Positions 20,110 to 28,693 of a stretch of 64,000 bases of DNA are shown here, one piece after another (within the stretch, counting starts at the first letter, position 1; each line of letters starts with the position of its first letter). Both the position numbers and the translations under genes were made by a program. The stretch is from the NCBI RefSeq assembly GCF_001757105.1, contig NZ_MDHN01000029.1, positions 248,001 through 312,000 on the forward strand. The letters run 5' to 3'. Under the pieces are notes generated by a model, which was not told where the DNA came from, did no database searches, and saw only the letters and a list, made by a program, of their open reading frames with translations. Source of the stretch: Alteromonas confluentis (GTDB taxonomy: Bacteria; Pseudomonadota; Gammaproteobacteria; Enterobacterales; Alteromonadaceae).

Positions 20110-20802
20110 TTACTTCGCTTTTATGCTGAATTTGCGAGAAGCAAATCCCATCAGGCTCAAAGCTAATACTGCTAGTGTGGATGGCTCAGGCACAGTCGTT
20201 GGTGGCTGAATCGCATCAAACGTATTTACTTGAAAATTACCGACAGAGTAGCTATCGAACTCGGATACATCACCAGCGGTCGCTCCTCTATAATATCGAC
20301 CTACAGCATTCGGGTTATTATTCCCGTAAACAAGGTTCTGGTCATACGTAAAGTCATTTACAGGACCATTGGTATTCAGAAAGTCGACAATAAGACCGCC
20401 ACCATTAAAGGTAAAAGTATTTGTTGCCGTAAAAATCAGATCGTAATTTCCCACGACGGTATCACCATAAAAGCCCGCTCCCAGACTCGATACGAAGGAA
20501 AATCCAGCAGCAGTGGTGCCGCCGTTAACGGTGGTAGCAGATAACGACAGGTCAAATGAAAGCTCGCTATCGTTTACCGCGCCAATATCGAAAGCAATAG
20601 TGTCACCAACATTCAGCGTGAACGCGTCAATATCCTGATAAACAAACCCCATATGAGGACCGTAAGAATCAGGGCAGCCGAAAGGTATGCAGTTACCTAC
20701 GTTCTGAGTAGCGCCTTCATAAGTTAAAAGACCAGCATTCGCCATGCCACTGGTAGCTAAAGCAAAACAAGCCACTAAGCTTTTAAAAAATTTGTTGTTC
20801 AT
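20110..20802 (-). CDS. PEP-CTERM domain secreted protein
   Basis: The 230-residue product begins at ATG 20802 (MNNKFFKSLVACFALATSG), preceded by AAGGAAA, and carries a signal peptide ending ANA. The C terminus is a PEP-CTERM sorting signal: VPEPS, a hydrophobic helix (TLAVLALSLMGFA) and a basic tail (SRKFSIKAK). Such proteins are processed by an exosortase (EpsH/XrtA type) and usually end in an extracellular matrix. The body is Gly/Asn/Thr-rich and beta-like, with a Cys pair near residue 43 (CIPFGCPD). No exosortase or exopolysaccharide gene is in the window. The exact function is unknown. Confidence 0.85.
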   Translation of the reverse strand: MNNKFFKSLVACFALATSGMANAGLLTYEGATQNVGNCIPFGCPDSYGPHMGFVYQDIDAFTLNVGDTIAFDIGAVNDSELSFDLSLSATTVNGGTTAAGFSFVSSLGAGFYGDTVVGNYDLIFTATNTFTFNGGGLIVDFLNTNGPVNDFTYDQNLVYGNNNPNAVGRYYRGATAGDVSEFDSYSVGNFQVNTFDAIQPPTTVPEPSTLAVLALSLMGFASRKFSIKAK

Positions 20803-21227
20803 TTGCGTTTCCTTCTTAAGCACAACCTACCAAACAGAATTATTCAGCAGAGCTAAAGTGATACTTTATTAGTATTATACAATTGACGTACCAATATTGT
20901 ATTAGCTATTAAAAACAGGAAGTTAAGATAACTTGCAAATTTTCAGATTTGTGACCTTGGAAAATTTCCTGACATATTGTGGATATGTGAGGCGACCAGC
21001 CGGAAGAGAAGGCGATGGTTAAGCTGATGGCGCAACCCTGTGGCCGCACGATCTTTTAGTTTAGCGCCGCAATCCCGAGCGCATTAATTCGTGATGAGCG
21101 TCGCGAGCGAAGAGAGAACAAGGCAAAAGTTCTCGAAAAACCGCAGTTTACTGGCTGTTAAATGAGGATTTTGAGAGAACTTTTAACGCCGTAATCTTGA
21201 GTGCAGCAGCTCATCAGCCATCAGCCC
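20803..21227. other. Gene-free region with degenerate extragenic repeats
   Basis: No coding frame of note lies in this 425-bp gap. The first half is AT-rich promoter-like DNA for the PEP-CTERM gene. The second half (about 21060-21205) is more G+C rich and holds the repeats described separately. Confidence 0.6.
21060..21205. repeat. Degenerate repeat / stem-loop cluster
   Basis: A 24-nt unit at 21060-21083 recurs at 21182-21205 with 19 matching positions, most differences being C/T changes. GAGAGAAC occurs at 21112 and 21173. AAAAGTTCTC (21125-21134) forms a perfect inverted pair with GAGAACTTTT (21175-21184). The spacing of the two kinds of repeat (122 and 61 bp) is related. This looks like a decayed dispersed extragenic element. 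Confidence 0.45.
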
Positions 21228-22394
21228 TTAGCGGGCCGACATATAAGAAACCGCCCTAATCAACCCCCGCAACTCTGCTAAACCTTTAAGACGGCCAAGA
21301 TATGAATATCCCGGCTTCAAGCCTTCTTTACCCTGTTCATCAGATAACGTGTGACCGTGGTCAGGGCGCATTGGGATTTGGCAACCAATGGAAGATTCAC
21401 AATTAAGTAGTGCCTGCACCAGCCCTACCATGTCGTTGTCGCCGTCGAGGTGGGCGGCTTCGTAGAAAGAACCGTCTTCCTCGCGGGTCACGTTGCGCAG
21501 ATGGACAAAGTAAATGCGGTCTTTGAATGCGTTTACCATGGCAATCAGGTCGTTGTCGCCACGGGCACCGTAAGAGCCGGCGCACATGGTCAGGCCATTT
21601 GCCGGGCTGTCTACGGCTTTAAGTAAACGTTCTGCATCGCTTTGAGTGGACACTACGCGGGGCAGGCCAAACAGCGAGAACGGCGGATCATCAGGGTGAA
21701 TACACATCTTCACGCCGGCTTCTTCCGCGACTGGGATGATGGCTTCGAGGAATTCGTACAGGCTGGTGCGCAGGCCATCTTCCCCCATGTCGATGAACTG
21801 TTGAATGGTATCGCGAATACCTTCGCGGTCGTAAGAACCCTCACCACCTGGTAAACCGGCAATGATGTTCTTCTCAAGGCCAACACGCTCTTCTTCGCTC
21901 ATGGCGTCGAAGCGGGCTTTGGCTTTTTCCAGCATGGCGGGTGTGTAGTCTTTTTCTGCGCCCTGACGCTGCATCACAAATACATCATAAGCGGCGAAAT
22001 CAGAATACTCGAAACGCAGCGCGTAGCTTTTATCGGGTAACTGGTAAGTCAGGTTTGTGCGGGTCCAGTCTACTACCGGCATGAAGTTGTAACATACAGT
22101 AGTCACACCGGCCGCGCCTACATTGCGAATAGACTGCTTGTAGTTTTCGATTAGCTGTTTGTAATCGCCAGTACGGCTCTTGATATCGTTGTGAACAGGA
22201 ATGCTTTCAATAACATCCCAGTTCATGCCTGACGCTGCGATTTCAGCCTTACGACGCTTAACCAGTTCCAGCGGCCACACGTCGCCGGTGGGAATTTCAT
22301 GCAACGCAGTAACAATGCCGGTGGCACCCGCCTGACGAATTTTTTCCAGAGTAATGCTGTCGGATGGTCCAAACCAGCGCCATGTTTCAATCAT
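21228..22394 (-). CDS. uxuA: D-mannonate dehydratase
   Basis: The 388-residue UxuA enzyme dehydrates D-mannonate to 2-keto-3-deoxy-D-gluconate in glucuronate breakdown. The N terminus (METWRWFGP-like, here MIETWRWFGPSD) is diagnostic. ESIPVHNDIKSR, the metal-site segment MCIHPDDPPFSLFGLPRV, IYFVHLRNV and MRPDHGH are all characteristic of the Mn-dependent family. Length is normal. The gene stands alone: the FUSC exporter gene ends 116 bp upstream, and two FadR-type operators fill that gap. No uxuB, uxaC or kdg genes are in the window, so the rest of the pathway lies elsewhere. Confidence 0.95.
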   Translation of the reverse strand: MIETWRWFGPSDSITLEKIRQAGATGIVTALHEIPTGDVWPLELVKRRKAEIAASGMNWDVIESIPVHNDIKSRTGDYKQLIENYKQSIRNVGAAGVTTVCYNFMPVVDWTRTNLTYQLPDKSYALRFEYSDFAAYDVFVMQRQGAEKDYTPAMLEKAKARFDAMSEEERVGLEKNIIAGLPGGEGSYDREGIRDTIQQFIDMGEDGLRTSLYEFLEAIIPVAEEAGVKMCIHPDDPPFSLFGLPRVVSTQSDAERLLKAVDSPANGLTMCAGSYGARGDNDLIAMVNAFKDRIYFVHLRNVTREEDGSFYEAAHLDGDNDMVGLVQALLNCESSIGCQIPMRPDHGHTLSDEQGKEGLKPGYSYLGRLKGLAELRGLIRAVSYMSAR

Positions 22395-22407
22395 ATCTCA
22401 ACCCATT

Positions 22408-22420
22408 TTGGTCATGCCAA
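22408..22420. promoter_or_regulatory. FadR/UxuR-type operator 1 before uxuA
   Basis: TTGGTCATGCCAA differs by one base from TTGGT-N3-ACCAA, the palindrome typical of the FadR subfamily of GntR regulators. It lies 14 bp upstream of the uxuA start codon, where a repressor would block translation-proximal transcription. Confidence 0.6.
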
Positions 22421-22471
22421 TTTCAGTTAAGATACAATAAAAATCCCGTATCAACAAACCTAAAACTCATT

Positions 22472-22484
22472 TTGGCCTTACCAA
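22472..22484. promoter_or_regulatory. FadR/UxuR-type operator 2 before uxuA
   Basis: TTGGCCTTACCAA is again one base from TTGGT-N3-ACCAA, centred 64 bp (about six helical turns) from operator 1. The flanking CATT is shared by both copies. Confidence 0.6.
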
Positions 22485-22509
22485 ATTGCATTTTAGGATC
22501 TGAATGAAT

Positions 22510-24561
22510 TTACGTTTTGGCGTCGTTGATCATGTCAGCAGTGCGCTGGAACGTGTAATGCAGGCGGGTAAATATACCGTGTAATAAAGCCAGATTGTCT
22601 TGAGGCGCGCCTTCAGAGCGTAGTTTTTCCAATATGCGCTGATTAATACCAGCAAGGTGGTCGCGCTTATCCCCTTTCGATGCAGCCAGAAATGATTCCG
22701 CTAACGCTTGCTGCCACAGTTGCTTCATCTGCGTAAGCGAATGCTCACTTACGCCAGTTAACTGTCGCTGCATACGCATGGAAACATGCCCCAGATTCAG
22801 ACCGGTAAGGCCAAGATCGGTTAAGGTTCGATATCCGGAAGTCATATTCTGCTCATAGCTGGTTAACCGTAATAAGCGATCTGACATTCGCGAGTTAAAC
22901 CACTCCTCATCATGTCCAGGGCTACCTAATTTGAGCAAATCCTGGTAGGTGACAGACAGTAAACGCCGCTGCATCCACTCTGCACCAGGGCCAGCAAACA
23001 GTTTGAAAACCCAGTACAGCAGCATAATGCCAGATAAAATGGCCAGCGCGCTGCTGGCAGTGAAATCGATGGACAGTGAGTTACTCATGTCATTGGCGGG
23101 CTGGACAAGAATGACAAAGGGAATGCAAAAACCAATGCCTAGCGTGAGAGTAGTCCGGTTTGCAAGCAGCATTAAACCCAGGAAAAAAGGCGGCGCAAGA
23201 ATGAGAATGAGCATGGGAAAGTCGCCACTGCTCTGCGCTATCAGGTTGAGGGCATAGAAAATAGCCACCGGCACGGCCACGCAGGCACCAATTAAAATAC
23301 CTCTTATTGCTTTGGTGACAATTACCGGCGCAAGGCGGGCAAACATAATGGAGAAGATAACCGGTAGAATCATTAGCATGACAGAAGCGGGCGAGCCGGT
23401 TCCTACCCACAGTACCGCGCCCAGACTAAATACCAAAAAGGACCGAAAACCTGTGGTCAACGCCACCAGCCAATCGCGGTGAGGTTTTAAACTTTCCGCT
23501 CGCAGGCTAGTGGGCTTACCTTGCTCTAGCGCCCGGTAGGCACGGAGAATAAGCACCAAATCTGAAACCAGTTCCTGGGCGGTTTTGCATAGTCTGAATT
23601 CCAGCGTTGTCAGCGGCTGAGACTGAAACAGTTTGCTCCAATTCCGACGCTGCTTCTGCGCAATTTCATAGCATTCATCAAAGCTCTTCAGGCTGCCGAT
23701 AAGGGCAAGGTCACCACGCAATTGTCCTAGCAACGACTGCATGCTGTCAGAAAGCAGCTCAGGGTTATTACGCTGAAGTCGTCCGAAAATCTGCACGACC
23801 GCAATCAACGACAAAACCTTATTACAAATTACCGTGGCCGCCCGGGACTTACCCGGCCCTGTCGGCCCTTCAAATTTTACCGCGCTTGAGTCGTCGTTAA
23901 GCGCTGTCAGTGATTGCAACACACTATCGATGTTCTTGTGGCGCTCTTCGTGGGAACCATTTGGATCTAACTCCAGCGTAAGGTAATCCATCGTTTGATT
24001 AATCGCATTTTTCGCATGCACTACCAGTACGTTTTCTACCCGCTGAGGCCACAGGAATACTGCCACCACCATGGCGCACAGTGAACCGATGATCAGCTCG
24101 GCAACTCGTGACTGGGCGATATCAAAAATACTCTGACTACTTACTGTGGCCGGCTGTGACATGGTGAGCAGAATGATGATGCAGGGCGTCACGCACATCA
24201 TGGCAAAGAAGTAGATAAAGTTTATCCGTCGCATGAATGCTGAAAGACTGGAGTTCAGTAACAACCAGAAGGCTAAGCAGGTGAGCGCTACTTCAGGGAA
24301 TCCGCTGAAGTAATGCAGCACCAATAGGGCATACGCGCCGCCGATGAGGGTTCCGAGGATTTGGCAAACCGTTTTCTCCAGCACCATGCCTGCTTCTGGG
24401 CGCACCTGCAGAAACACTGCGGAGACCAGTGCCCAGTACGGGCGATCGAGATCCATCCACATGGCTACGTAGAGTGAAATACTCATGGAGATCACGCCTT
24501 TCAGCGCAAAAATCAACGACGCACGGCTTGGCTTGAGATAAGTCGCCAGAATGGGAGACAA
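22510..24561 (-). CDS. FUSC family efflux protein, AaeB-like
   Basis: The 683-residue inner-membrane protein has two clusters of hydrophobic helices (about residues 15-175 and 350-520), each followed by a cytoplasmic domain, as in AaeB, YccS and other fusaric acid resistance proteins. Motifs include WALVSAVFLQVRPEAGMVLEK near residue 42. With the preceding HlyD-type and DUF1656 genes it reproduces the aaeX-aaeA-aaeB operon, which exports hydroxylated aromatic acids. This may be relevant in a genome with an aromatic-acid catabolic island 10 kb away. The reading frames of the three genes abut (1-3 bp gaps). The substrate is inferred only. Confidence 0.85.
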   Translation of the reverse strand: MSPILATYLKPSRASLIFALKGVISMSISLYVAMWMDLDRPYWALVSAVFLQVRPEAGMVLEKTVCQILGTLIGGAYALLVLHYFSGFPEVALTCLAFWLLLNSSLSAFMRRINFIYFFAMMCVTPCIIILLTMSQPATVSSQSIFDIAQSRVAELIIGSLCAMVVAVFLWPQRVENVLVVHAKNAINQTMDYLTLELDPNGSHEERHKNIDSVLQSLTALNDDSSAVKFEGPTGPGKSRAATVICNKVLSLIAVVQIFGRLQRNNPELLSDSMQSLLGQLRGDLALIGSLKSFDECYEIAQKQRRNWSKLFQSQPLTTLEFRLCKTAQELVSDLVLILRAYRALEQGKPTSLRAESLKPHRDWLVALTTGFRSFLVFSLGAVLWVGTGSPASVMLMILPVIFSIMFARLAPVIVTKAIRGILIGACVAVPVAIFYALNLIAQSSGDFPMLILILAPPFFLGLMLLANRTTLTLGIGFCIPFVILVQPANDMSNSLSIDFTASSALAILSGIMLLYWVFKLFAGPGAEWMQRRLLSVTYQDLLKLGSPGHDEEWFNSRMSDRLLRLTSYEQNMTSGYRTLTDLGLTGLNLGHVSMRMQRQLTGVSEHSLTQMKQLWQQALAESFLAASKGDKRDHLAGINQRILEKLRSEGAPQDNLALLHGIFTRLHYTFQRTADMINDAKT

Positions 24562-24564
24562 GTT

Positions 24565-25431
24565 TTACTCTCCGTCTGATGCTAACCGGATGGACGCCGT
24601 CATCCCCGCCACCAGCCGGGTATCCTTTGGAATTTCCTTAAGTTCGATATCCACGGGAACACGCTGGGCAAGACGAACCCAGTTAAAGGTTTGCTGCACC
24701 TGAGGCAATAACTGCCCGTTGGCAGAAGTGTTTGTATCAGCAATGGCATTACCAATGCTTTTCACCGTACCGGTAATGGGTTTACCGCCACTCATCAGCG
24801 TAATGGTCGCTTTCTGGCCTTCATGAATAAGAGGCAGCTTGGTTTCTTCAAAATAGCCGGTGACATAGATAGAGTTGGCTGCGACCACGGAGAGTACCGG
24901 CGAGCCCTGGGACACGTAGTTCCCTTCCCGTAGGGTCAGATTCACTATCGTGCCATCTACCGGTGAAGTAATGGATGCCCGTTCCAGGTCGATTTGCGCG
25001 CTGGCCAGATTGGCTTTGGCTAAATCCAGCGAAGCTTCTGCCATGTCAGCACTAATGCGGCTACTTTCTAATTCTTCTGCGCTGATACTATTGCTTTGAC
25101 GCAATTTCTCCCGCCGACTAAATTCGTGCCGAGCCAGCTCCAGCGCGAGGGTTTCGTTTCGCACCTGGGCCTGTAATTCGTCCACCACAGCCTGATAGCG
25201 TTTAACATCGACCTGAAAAATCACATCGCCTTTCTTCACCTGCTGATTGTCCTGAACGGCGAGCTTTGTCACCCAGCCAGACACATCCGGCGCAATGGTA
25301 ATAATATCAGCCTGCACTTTGCCATCTCGGGTCCAGGGCGAATACAGGTAATGATCCCACACCCAGCGACCCGACATAACTGCCGCAACGATAACCGCTA
25401 ACGTAATAATAATTCTGATGATTTTTTGCAT
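24565..25431 (-). CDS. HlyD family periplasmic adaptor, AaeA-like
   Basis: The 288-residue membrane-fusion protein links the inner-membrane exporter to an outer-membrane channel. Residues 5-25 are one transmembrane anchor. VSGWVTKLAVQDNQQVKKGD (about residue 50) and ASITSPVDGTIVNLTLREGN (about 152) are the two lipoyl half-motifs, separated by a coiled-coil hairpin. A beta-barrel segment with GYFEETKLPLIHEGQ follows. It is the middle gene of the three-gene efflux operon. It lacks a long coiled coil, matching the short AaeA type. Confidence 0.88.
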   Translation of the reverse strand: MQKIIRIIITLAVIVAAVMSGRWVWDHYLYSPWTRDGKVQADIITIAPDVSGWVTKLAVQDNQQVKKGDVIFQVDVKRYQAVVDELQAQVRNETLALELARHEFSRREKLRQSNSISAEELESSRISADMAEASLDLAKANLASAQIDLERASITSPVDGTIVNLTLREGNYVSQGSPVLSVVAANSIYVTGYFEETKLPLIHEGQKATITLMSGGKPITGTVKSIGNAIADTNTSANGQLLPQVQQTFNWVRLAQRVPVDIELKEIPKDTRLVAGMTASIRLASDGE

Positions 25432-25432
25432 T

Positions 25433-25633
25433 TTAACCTGCCAGCAATTTCACCGTGAGGGCCAGATAGCACACAAACAGTGCCACTTCGAACCAGGGTG
25501 GTTTCCACAATTTCTGATAAAGTCCGGTAGCATACAAGGCGTAGCGGGTGAGCAAAGACAGGACAAACGCCAGCGGGATCATTACGACCATTGGGCTGAA
25601 AAGCATACCACCGAAAGATAGTTCGCTAAGCAC
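25433..25633 (-). CDS. DUF1656 small membrane protein, AaeX-like
   Basis: This 66-residue protein has two hydrophobic segments (about 10-32 and 46-64). It matches AaeX, a DUF1656 protein that commonly precedes the HlyD and FUSC genes of aromatic-acid efflux operons. The first residues MLSELSFGGMLFSPMVV are typical. Its stop codon is 1 bp from the adaptor start codon. The role of AaeX is not established. Confidence 0.85.
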   Translation of the reverse strand: MLSELSFGGMLFSPMVVMIPLAFVLSLLTRYALYATGLYQKLWKPPWFEVALFVCYLALTVKLLAG

Positions 25634-25757
25634 GGGAACTCCGGATAAATGGCTTTGCTGCTAACCCGGTGCCTTTTCGGGTAAACAAAGCTGAATCAAC
25701 TTAAATAATATTGTTATTCTAGGGCAGAAAGGATCAATAACCTATAAGGCTAACGCC

Positions 25758-26729
25758 ATGATTTCGCCAAAATTTATGATACGGGCCTATCTGATTTTAT
25801 CGCTATGTTTATTTTCCGCATTGATTAGTGCCAAACCCGTGCCTGTTATTTTCGACACTGACATTGGCAGCGACATCGACGACGTATTTGCACTCTCTCT
25901 TATACTCAAAAGCCCGGAACTGGATCTTAAACTCATTACAACGGTGTCTGGCGATACACACTACCGTGCGAAGGTGGCGGCAAAATTTCTGCAAGTTTCC
26001 AAAAGAACAGACATTCCTGTTGCTCCCGGCCGCCCCGCGCAGGCTACGGCGGAGTTTCTTCACCCGTGGATAAACGATTTTTCAACGACTACCTACCCAG
26101 GCGATATAAAAAAAGACGGCATCGCAGAAATCATCAGTTTGCTAAAAGCCGCTGAAAACCCCGTTACCATTATTGTGGCCGGGCCAATGACGAATATTGC
26201 CGAGGTCTTACAGCGCGTCCCAGAACTGGCAGCAAAAATGCGACTTGTTGGCATGCACGGCAGCATTTACAAAGGTTACGACGACAACCCGGTGGCAGAA
26301 TACAATGTACAGAGCGATGTAGCCGCTTTTCAGTACGTACTTCACGCCAATGTTGCTGATATTAGTATCGCGCCGCTAGACGCATGCCGGGACATGCTTA
26401 TCGATGGCGCTCAGTATCAAGCGCTTAAGAACAGTCACGACCCACAGCTTTCTGCATTATTCGACATTTACCCCATTTGGGCCGAGCGGGTTACCTGGGA
26501 TAAAGCCGATTACCTTAATGCGCGCTCGTCTGTGCTTTTCGACACCGTGGCTGTGTATCTCGCCCTACCCGACCATGCATGGCTGCCCACAGAAAGCGTA
26601 AGCCTCATGGTTACTAACGACGGCTTCACTCAGCCTGCTGAAAACGGTGTAGAGGTAAACGCCGCACTACGCTGGGGAAACCTGCCGGCTTTTAAAACCT
26701 GGTTCACCCAACGCATGCTAAAGCACTAG
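25758..26729 (+). CDS. Exported nucleoside hydrolase, IUNH family
   Basis: The 323-residue protein hydrolyses the N-glycosidic bond of nucleosides to ribose and base. Residues 1-25 are a signal peptide (MIRAYLILSLCLFSALISA), so it is periplasmic, which suits scavenging. The calcium-binding signature DTDIGSDIDD is at residues 33-42, and IVAGPMTNIAEVLQR is the second family motif. AEYNVQSDVAAFQYVL and the late metal-site aspartate also fit. No partner permease gene is adjacent. The gene ends 2 bp from a convergent gene. Confidence 0.88.
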   Translation: MISPKFMIRAYLILSLCLFSALISAKPVPVIFDTDIGSDIDDVFALSLILKSPELDLKLITTVSGDTHYRAKVAAKFLQVSKRTDIPVAPGRPAQATAEFLHPWINDFSTTTYPGDIKKDGIAEIISLLKAAENPVTIIVAGPMTNIAEVLQRVPELAAKMRLVGMHGSIYKGYDDNPVAEYNVQSDVAAFQYVLHANVADISIAPLDACRDMLIDGAQYQALKNSHDPQLSALFDIYPIWAERVTWDKADYLNARSSVLFDTVAVYLALPDHAWLPTESVSLMVTNDGFTQPAENGVEVNAALRWGNLPAFKTWFTQRMLKH

Positions 26730-26731
26730 TC

Positions 26732-27841
26732 TCAGGAAATTAAATCATGCATCCAGTTCAGTGATGGCAACTGCCGGTCTGGCTGATAGAAGAGGCGGTT
26801 CAGACGACCAAGAAGATTTACCGTACGACTGGGATCATGGCCTTTCAGACGGTCACTTTCGGTCGCGAGGAATTCCCAGGGCTGTAAATCCAGCTCATCG
26901 ATTTCCTCACGCGTCACGCCCAATGCCTTGATGGTAGACAATATGCGCTCTGTTTTACTTTCTGTAAGTGGAATAATGTCGTTGCCATACATATCGCGAA
27001 GCGGCGCATTCACAGCTTCCAGCGTATGATTAATGGCGGCCCACACGGCATCATGGTCGAAGGCGGCATTACGCGGTGCGTAGTACCCTTCCACTTCCCA
27101 TTCCAGTTCGGCGTTGCTTACCGCAATAGAGCTCTCCGCCTCGGGAGAAAACGATAAATCCGGGCGCGCACCAATGTTGTACGTATCAACACTCAGCGCT
27201 ACACAAATAACTAGGTCGCCGCAAACGTCAGGGTTCTGGTAAAGGGCTTCAAATGCCGCCCGTTTTACGCCCATCCAGCCGTGCACTCGCGAAGGCTGCT
27301 CAACGAACTCCCTCACGTCATGGGGTAAATCTTCACCGTAACGGTCGATGAGCAATGGCAGTGGAGACTGATCAGGTGCCTCTTCGGGCATCCACACTTC
27401 ATACTCCTGACGGTTGTCGCCCTTGCCCCGACTTTTAATGCCGTAAGACAGGTTTACCGGACGACAAATACTGCGGTCTTCATCTACTTTATGGAAATAC
27501 TCAGAGCGCATGCGTTTAATAAATGGCGCATCAAGACCAGCCAAAGCAGCGGTGGGATAGCGATAACCAATTTCACTGTGCTCTACCATAGAGAGGCCCG
27601 GAATGGCATTGGCGAGCTTGCTTCTGACACCTTTGAAGTGATGCACATTGGGCATCACAATACTGCGCTCGGGCTCGATAGTCAGACGACTCCCATCGGT
27701 AGCAATAAACTTCGGGGTTTTATTGAATACATAGTTTTTCAGACCCTGCGCCTCTACCGCCAGATCACGGTACCGGTGCAATTCACTGAAAAGTGCAGTG
27801 TGATTACGAATATGCTTGAACAACGGGCGATATAACGTCAT
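26732..27841 (-). CDS. Conserved-looking protein of unknown function
   Basis: The 369-residue product starts at ATG 27841 (MTLYRPLFKHIRNHTALFS), preceded by GGAAGAAG. An in-frame upstream ATG at 27883 lacks such a site. I do not recognise the family. There is no signal peptide or membrane segment. It is acidic and probably cytosolic, with an N-terminal basic helical part and a C-terminal segment rich in charged helices (TESKTERILSTIKALGVTRE). Codon use resembles the neighbours. The downstream end nearly touches the convergent nucleoside hydrolase gene, and the upstream DTW-domain gene, 67 bp away on the same strand, may share its transcript. Confidence 0.7.
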   Translation of the reverse strand: MTLYRPLFKHIRNHTALFSELHRYRDLAVEAQGLKNYVFNKTPKFIATDGSRLTIEPERSIVMPNVHHFKGVRSKLANAIPGLSMVEHSEIGYRYPTAALAGLDAPFIKRMRSEYFHKVDEDRSICRPVNLSYGIKSRGKGDNRQEYEVWMPEEAPDQSPLPLLIDRYGEDLPHDVREFVEQPSRVHGWMGVKRAAFEALYQNPDVCGDLVICVALSVDTYNIGARPDLSFSPEAESSIAVSNAELEWEVEGYYAPRNAAFDHDAVWAAINHTLEAVNAPLRDMYGNDIIPLTESKTERILSTIKALGVTREEIDELDLQPWEFLATESDRLKGHDPSRTVNLLGRLNRLFYQPDRQLPSLNWMHDLIS

Positions 27842-27908
27842 ATACTTCTTCCATGCTGCGACAACAATTTCAGTTTGCCACAAAAATTCACTGTGGCTAC
27901 GCCTATTT

Positions 27909-28568
27909 TTACGTTCGCGCCTTGCTATGCGGTTTACCCGCCAGATATTTTTCTCTGAAGTGGCTAAAGTAGTCTTGCAGAATGGCCGCTGCGCCAGGCT
28001 CGCCAGCCAGCTTTAGCACCTCAATGCCGACTTCAGCAGTACACAGTTGAAAATCCCTTGTAGCTTCCCGCAATGCGTAATCTGACAATGCCTGAGGCTG
28101 TATACCCAAAACAGGCAAATGCTGAAGGTACGCGCTCTTACGGAACATGCGTCCGGCCTCACGCCAGGTACCATCGAGCATAATAAAAAGCGGCGTTTTT
28201 CCTGTCGCAACAGGGGCACTATGAATACACCGTTCAGGTGCAGCGTTTTCATGAGGAAAAATAATTACGGGCATGTATCGGTTGTCGTTTAGCAGTGCCA
28301 ATAACTCAGGTTGCGGTTCGGTTCGCGACCAATTGAAGGCAAAGTTGTTTTTTGCCACGTCCGCAATTAATCGGCCTGTATTGGAAGGTTTGTACGACTC
28401 GCCTTTGGCCATCAGAAAAAGAAAGGCGCTTTCAGCAACCGGCGCGGGGCGCACCGAACAAATACACTGTTTCTGTGGCAATAAACACCCATCACAACGA
28501 ACAACCCGACTCCCACGTGTAACAAACGGTCGGGTAGAACGTGACAGTTCATCCAAACGCAAGGCCAT
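27909..28568 (-). CDS. DTW domain tRNA-uridine aminocarboxypropyltransferase
   Basis: The product belongs to the DTW family (E. coli TapT/YfiP, human DTWD1/2), which makes acp3U in tRNA using S-adenosylmethionine. I prefer ATG 28568 (219 residues) to the in-frame TTG at 28598. CDGCLLPQKQCICS is the N-terminal four-cysteine zinc motif. LDGTWREAGRMFRKS contains the DTW-equivalent DGTW triplet. The family's late motif YALREATRDFQLCTAEVG follows. All three blocks are in the expected order. Transcription is away from the alginate-porin gene only in the sense that both run leftward; there is a 126-bp gap. Confidence 0.88.
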   Translation of the reverse strand: MALRLDELSRSTRPFVTRGSRVVRCDGCLLPQKQCICSVRPAPVAESAFLFLMAKGESYKPSNTGRLIADVAKNNFAFNWSRTEPQPELLALLNDNRYMPVIIFPHENAAPERCIHSAPVATGKTPLFIMLDGTWREAGRMFRKSAYLQHLPVLGIQPQALSDYALREATRDFQLCTAEVGIEVLKLAGEPGAAAILQDYFSHFREKYLAGKPHSKART

Positions 28569-28693
28569 TACAGAATTATGCAAAGTCGGATTAGCCAAAG
28601 GGTACGTGCTCGAAGTGAAAACTGAATCAATGAAAGAAGCGCGCAGTTTACCAGTTGCATGACAACCAGCAAACGCTGCGCGCGTAACAAAAT

